Positions 60,073 through 64,000 of a stretch of DNA of 64,000 bases are shown in pieces (the stretch's first letter is position 1; every line of letters starts with the position of its first letter). Source of the DNA: MFD09286-c1 sp963701015 (GTDB lineage Bacteria > Bacteroidota > Bacteroidia > Bacteroidales > DTGW01); assembly GCA_963701015.1 (NCBI GenBank), contig OY969556.1:3534001-3598000 (forward strand), written 5' to 3'. A model generated the notes under the pieces. The model was not told the DNA's origin. It saw only the letters and a program-made list of their open reading frames with translations, and did not search any database. The translations under genes and the position numbers were made by a program.

Positions 60073-61437
60073 TTAAAAATTCGATTTCAAAAATTTCTTA
60101 AAACTGTTGTAATCTCCTGCCAAACGAACCGTCTTTTCAGGTTTTTCGTCCAAATTCATTAAACTTGAAGGAAGCACAGGATCGATTCCCAAAATTTCAT
60201 TAATTTCTTTTGGGAATTTAGCGGGATGAGCAGTTTCAAGCGCTACTGACAGTTGTTCGGTATTATTCCATTTTGTGTGTTGTTCAAAATACTTTTGCAA
60301 ACCTTCCCATGCAACAGCACCATGTGGTTCAAGCAATACTTTATGCCGGTCGTAAACCTTTTTAATGGTTTCACGGGTTTGTTCATCGGTAATGCTAACG
60401 GCAAACATATCGTCCTTTAATCTTTGCACTTCGGGCTCCTGAATAATATTGCCCTTTTCGTCCATTTGTCCGCCATATAATGAGACTATACGTGCCATGT
60501 TGCTCGGGTGTCCTACATTCATAGCACTTGAAATGCAATTAATAGAAGGCACAATGGTTTTATAAAATCCTTTTTTGAAATAAACCGGAACTTCATCATT
60601 GGCATTGGTAGAAATAATAAAACGTTCAACGGGCAAACCCATATGATATGCAATTAAGCCGCCCATTAAATCGCCGAAATTGCCCGATGGAACTGAAAAT
60701 ATAATTTTATCATCAATACTTTTAGCAAGTTGCGAAAATGCCCAGAAATAATAAACCGATTGAGGAATTAACCTGCCAATATTAATAGAATTTGCTGATG
60801 ATAAACCTAAGGAATCGAGATCGTGATCGGCAAATGCTTGTTTTACCAATGCCTGGCAATCATCAAATTTTCCATCAAGTGCAAGCACCGTAATGTTTTT
60901 TTGCAAGGTTGTCATTTGTTTTCGTTGCCTGTCGGTAACTTCCTTTTCAGGATACAATATAACAACCTTAATATTTTCGAGTCCATAAAACGCATTGGCA
61001 ATTGCACTTCCGGTATCACCAGACGTAGCTGTTAAAATAAGCAATTCACGTTTTTCCTTCTTTAAATAATATTGCATCAAACGCCCCATTAACCTTGCTG
61101 CAAAATCTTTAAACGATGCAGTTGGCCCACCATCAAGTCGCATGATATAATTACGGTGATAAACTTTTTCGAGTGGTACTTCAAAATTATAGGCATCTTT
61201 TACCAGGTTCAACAAGTCGGATGATGGAATTTCGCCATCTAAAAACTTATGTACCACTGCAAATGCAATTTCGTAATATTTTTTGCCTGCAAATGATTCA
61301 ATTTCGCCTTTAGTAAAAGTTGGAATATTCTCAGGCATATAAAGACCTTTATCAGGTGCCTGGCCTTTAATTAAAGCTTCTTCGAACGAAATTTTCTCCG
61401 ATTGCAAATTGGTTGAATAATACAGGATGCGCGACAT
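60073..61437 (-). CDS. thrC: Threonine synthase
   Basis: 454 residues. A start typical of the class (ILYYSTNLQSEKISFEEALI, APDKGLYMPENIP) leads to the PLP site GGPTASFKDFAARL with Lys110, then LTATSGDTGSAIANAFYG and SVPSGNFGDLMGG. It converts O-phosphohomoserine to threonine. First of a thrC-thrH unit on the minus strand. The ATG at 61437 is preceded by an AT-rich leader with no clear consensus promoter. Confidence 0.95.
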   Translation of the reverse strand: MSRILYYSTNLQSEKISFEEALIKGQAPDKGLYMPENIPTFTKGEIESFAGKKYYEIAFAVVHKFLDGEIPSSDLLNLVKDAYNFEVPLEKVYHRNYIMRLDGGPTASFKDFAARLMGRLMQYYLKKEKRELLILTATSGDTGSAIANAFYGLENIKVVILYPEKEVTDRQRKQMTTLQKNITVLALDGKFDDCQALVKQAFADHDLDSLGLSSANSINIGRLIPQSVYYFWAFSQLAKSIDDKIIFSVPSGNFGDLMGGLIAYHMGLPVERFIISTNANDEVPVYFKKGFYKTIVPSINCISSAMNVGHPSNMARIVSLYGGQMDEKGNIIQEPEVQRLKDDMFAVSITDEQTRETIKKVYDRHKVLLEPHGAVAWEGLQKYFEQHTKWNNTEQLSVALETAHPAKFPKEINEILGIDPVLPSSLMNLDEKPEKTVRLAGDYNSFKKFLKSNF

Positions 61438-61509
61438 TTTATTACATTTTTAACAAGCTGCAAAGTAAATGATAATTCGTCTTTTAGTAAAATTTTGATG
61501 TAAGAAATA

Positions 61510-62049
61510 TTAAAACGCAGTATATCTGACCACAAATGCCTTATTCTGAAAATTGTACCCAACAAAAGTATCGAGGATGTTTAAACCAAAAATTGGGTAA
61601 TTATTCATAATGCCGGCTTTGAGCGATAAACCTTTTAATAACTGCCAGTAAAGGCTTACATCATATTCATTTTCTAAATAAACCATCTGAGTTGGTTTTA
61701 AAGGATTGAATACAAATTTTTGTTGATTGTTTTGGTTGAAAATGAAATATTGATAGGATGCGCCTATATAAAGATGATGGGTAAAATGAAACCCAGCTGA
61801 AATGCTTGCTCCTAAATTATAAAAGTTTTTGTTGTTTGTAAATACCGAATCGGGCAAATTGCTTTTTACTTTAATCGAATCAGTGCGGTGGATATTTTGG
61901 AAATTGCCCAGAAAACTTATTTTAGCCCCAAAACGGTTGTCGGCTGATTTATAAATTTGTACCGGGAAAGCTGCCAGTATATTGTTGTTATGGTCCGAAG
62001 TAGTTAACGCTAAATGCACAATCCAGTTTTCGCTGTAAATTCCTGACAT
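61510..62049 (-). CDS. Outer-membrane beta-barrel-like (PorP/SprF-like) fragment
   Basis: 179 residues in this frame from the ATG at 62049, but without a signal peptide. The frame is open further up to about 62162 with the reading WLKTEYVPGINFGYNKTDGN. It has barrel-like strands (FHFTHHLYIGASYQYFIF, SLYWQLLKGLSLKAGIMNNY) and ends in Phe. Similar to the C-terminal half of PorP/SprF proteins. The reading continues naturally from the preceding lipoprotein if one base is added in the A-run at 62124-62127, so this is probably the second part of one split gene. Confidence 0.6.
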   Translation of the reverse strand: MSGIYSENWIVHLALTTSDHNNNILAAFPVQIYKSADNRFGAKISFLGNFQNIHRTDSIKVKSNLPDSVFTNNKNFYNLGASISAGFHFTHHLYIGASYQYFIFNQNNQQKFVFNPLKPTQMVYLENEYDVSLYWQLLKGLSLKAGIMNNYPIFGLNILDTFVGYNFQNKAFVVRYTAF

Positions 62050-62117
62050 GCCAATCCCGAAATAATTGCCATCGGTTTTGTTATAGCCAAAGTTAATTCC
62101 GGGAACATATTCGGTTT

Positions 62118-62843
62118 TCAGCCAAAATCTTCGCGATTTACCACGTAACCTTGCGAAAAGCTTTGGTAATATAACTTGGGTTTAAATAATTCGGTACAAC
62201 CTACCGGTGGGTAATTCACAGCTCCTTTGCAAACTTCTGCCGCATAATTCCTTTCATTGGTAAAACATTCATCAGCTTCCTTATTAATGGCATAACCTCT
62301 GAATAGTCGGGAGTATTTACTTCCTGAAAAATTTAAAAATCTTGTGTAAAAATACCTTGCAGAATCGTTTTTTTCTAATAATTCGTAATATCGGCCTTTC
62401 CAATAATCTATATCAGTATATTTTTCTGGTTCAAAACAATTTTTCTCAAATTCTGAAATAAAAAACTTTGCTCCGTCTTTGTTTTCCTGCGATAATGCAC
62501 TTACAATACCATTATATAAATTCACCAATTCATCATCCGATGAACGAATAAAAATATCAGGTTCAACAATACTATCCTTATTGTACCAGTAATTTCGAGC
62601 ATCTAAAAAAAAGAGGAAATTTTTTAAATTGCTTTTGCTTATCAATGCTCCCGTATCATTACGTACCGGAACCATCCAGCCATTTATTGGGTAACGATAA
62701 AAGCCATTGGCATCGTCATATTGAAGCTTACTAACATAAATTTTACTGCATGAAGCTATGAACGGGAATAATATTACAATAATGAATATCTTATAATTAT
62801 TGAATACAGTTTTAAAATAATTATTCAAGTCCAGTTCCTTCAT
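62118..62843 (-). CDS. Lipoprotein, probably N-terminal part of a frameshifted gene
   Basis: 241 residues with a lipoprotein signal (IFIIVILFPFIASC). No family recognised; YWKGRYYELLEKNDSARYFY and FLNFSGSKYSRLFRGYAINK look like a TPR-type helical repeat. Ends at a TGA inside a stretch where an extra T in the TTTT run gives NREDFWLKTEYV and continues into the barrel-like frame at 61510-62049. Total length would be ~445 residues. Whether the break is real or a sequence error cannot be told here. Confidence 0.6.
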   Translation of the reverse strand: MKELDLNNYFKTVFNNYKIFIIVILFPFIASCSKIYVSKLQYDDANGFYRYPINGWMVPVRNDTGALISKSNLKNFLFFLDARNYWYNKDSIVEPDIFIRSSDDELVNLYNGIVSALSQENKDGAKFFISEFEKNCFEPEKYTDIDYWKGRYYELLEKNDSARYFYTRFLNFSGSKYSRLFRGYAINKEADECFTNERNYAAEVCKGAVNYPPVGCTELFKPKLYYQSFSQGYVVNREDFG

Positions 62844-62859
62844 TATATAAAATTTAAAG

Positions 62860-62944
62860 TTTCTCGATTTCGTTTCTCGATTTCGTTTCTCGATTTCGTT
62901 TCTCGATTTCGTTTCTCGATTTCGTTTCTCGATTTCGTTTCTCG
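62860..62944. repeat. Tandem 13-bp repeat
   Basis: TTTCTCGATTTCG repeated six times plus a partial copy, in the gap between the EamA gene and the lipoprotein gene. It lies just upstream of the lipoprotein start (62843), within its promoter area. Confidence 0.9.
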
Positions 62945-63000
62945 TTTAACATTTTCAGTTTTTCTTTTACCGTTTCCCATTCTCCGTTTTCCGGTTTCCG

Positions 63001-63903
63001 TTAATCATATTCAGGTTCAATGGTAGTTTTATTAACCGGTCTTTTTCTCACTACAAGGTAAATTCCTAATAAAACAATTAAAGCACCGAAAATCTCAGGC
63101 AAAGTAAGAAATTCGCCAAGAACCGGTACAGCAATAATTGCAGTAACTACTGATTGTCCCAATAAAGTAACGGATGCAATGGTTGGTTTAATATGTCCAA
63201 GCGCCCAATTAATTGATAGCCAACCACCCAATTGAGAAATTAAACCCATGCTTATCAATGCCATCCAGCTTTTTGTGCTATATCCGATCATTTTCGATTG
63301 GGCTATTACACAAATTATAAACAGTACAATAGTACTCGAAATCATTGAAATTGAAGTAAACGAAACTGTATCGAGTGTATTGCGCACTTTCTGGGTTGTC
63401 AAAAAATAAGCTGCATAAAACATACTGGCAGCAATTGCAAGCATATTGCCTAAAGTTAATTTTGTATGATAGACTTTATCAATTCCTACAATTACAATTA
63501 CTCCGAAAATTGCGATGGCTGTACCCAACCAAAATATTGCCTTGGGCTTTTGCTTGAAAATAAAAATTGAACCCAGGCCAACCCATACCGGAGCCAGGTT
63601 CGCCAATAGAGTTGAAATTGCCGCTTTGGATAATAAAATGGAAGTATTCCACATGGCTATATCGCAAGCAAAAAGGCAGCCACAAACAATAGCAATTCCG
63701 GTAGACCGTTTATCAAGCCCTGTTTTTTTTCGTGTCAACCAAAGCGGAAGGATAGCAACGGATGCAATTGCCATACGGTAAAAAGCAGAAGCAAAACCGC
63801 TAACTGCAGCAAGTTTCACAAATATAGCCGACCAACCAATACATAACAAACCAAATATAAGTAAAACAAAAGGTAAAATAGTATGATTTCGCGATTGCCC
63901 CAT
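63001..63903 (-). CDS. EamA/DMT family transporter
   Basis: 300 residues, ten hydrophobic segments in two fivefold halves, the EamA layout. LIFGLLCIGWSAIFVKLAA and FASAFYRMAIASVAILPLW start the first half. SMGLISQLGGWLSINWALGH, TIASVTLLGQSVVTAIIAVP and GALIVLLGIYLVVRKRP mark the second. It exports or imports small metabolites; the substrate is not predictable. Stands alone at the right edge of the window, on the minus strand. Confidence 0.92.
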   Translation of the reverse strand: MGQSRNHTILPFVLLIFGLLCIGWSAIFVKLAAVSGFASAFYRMAIASVAILPLWLTRKKTGLDKRSTGIAIVCGCLFACDIAMWNTSILLSKAAISTLLANLAPVWVGLGSIFIFKQKPKAIFWLGTAIAIFGVIVIVGIDKVYHTKLTLGNMLAIAASMFYAAYFLTTQKVRNTLDTVSFTSISMISSTIVLFIICVIAQSKMIGYSTKSWMALISMGLISQLGGWLSINWALGHIKPTIASVTLLGQSVVTAIIAVPVLGEFLTLPEIFGALIVLLGIYLVVRKRPVNKTTIEPEYD

Positions 63904-64000
63904 AAAAAATTATTGTGCAGCTAAGGTAACAGAATTGCAGCAGATGAAAAAATACACGCAAATTTTTTAAAATAATTGCAACTCCATGCAACCTTTGCAT

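Noticed and set aside
62860..62944. Iterons of a replication origin
   Set aside because: The 13-bp repeats have no initiator gene nearby and lie in a normal chromosomal gap.
63800..64000. 66-codon minus-strand ORF at the right edge
   Set aside because: It overlaps the start of the EamA gene in another frame, with a hydrophobic chance composition.

Overview
The window is chromosomal DNA of a Bacteroidota bacterium. Evidence includes a TonB-dependent receptor with a carboxypeptidase-regulatory N-terminus, DUF4249 and STN-domain partners, PorP/SprF proteins, type IX secretion C-terminal domains of both the type A and gliding-motility (type B) kinds, and promoters of the TAnnTTTG type. Genus cannot be decided from the sequence. 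No ribosomal RNA is present.

Layout. (1) 1-2.9 kb: the 3' part of ychF, an ApbE-type flavin transferase and a two-component-type propeller lipoprotein. (2) 2.894-21.744 kb: an 18.85-kb integrative element in the 3' half of a tRNA-Ala(GGC) gene, bounded by a 45-bp direct repeat. It has a tyrosine recombinase at the left end with its own arm-type/operator repeats, two helix-turn-helix proteins, two unrecognised proteins and a cargo of defence-like genes. The cargo is a type I restriction-modification operon with an embedded PrrC-like anticodon-nuclease ATPase, an uncharacterised soluble/membrane gene pair, a secreted nuclease and a Panacea-type toxin-antitoxin pair. A 1.4-kb structured non-coding region and a DUF6266 gene follow. 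No relaxase or conjugation gene is visible. (3) 21.9-35.7 kb: outer-membrane receptor cluster, M13 peptidase, PorP/SprF protein and a 1925-aa SprB-repeat protein with a type B secretion signal. (4) 35.7-52.3 kb: gene-poor, full of interspersed repeats. Orphan genes (two DUF559 endonucleases and a Bro-N protein) are each bracketed by direct repeats, and there is a 3219-aa surface protein with 21 near-identical 77-aa repeats. (5) 52.3-64 kb: two aspartate kinases of different type separated by a REP-associated IS200-like transposase, a frameshifted GH16 glucanase, a putative ADP-ribosyltransferase-like toxin with a 48-aa partner, thrC and thrH, a lipoprotein/beta-barrel gene that looks frameshifted, and an EamA transporter.

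How the genes work together. Aspartate kinase, ThrH (phosphotransfer to homoserine) and ThrC form a threonine branch without a classical ThrB in this window. The type B secretion protein and the PorP/SprF gene next to it fit one export unit. In the island, restriction is coupled to a guard-like anticodon nuclease, as in the E. coli prr locus. The gene pair at 14.9-16.4 kb and the pair at 58.6-59.4 kb are the best candidates for undescribed systems.
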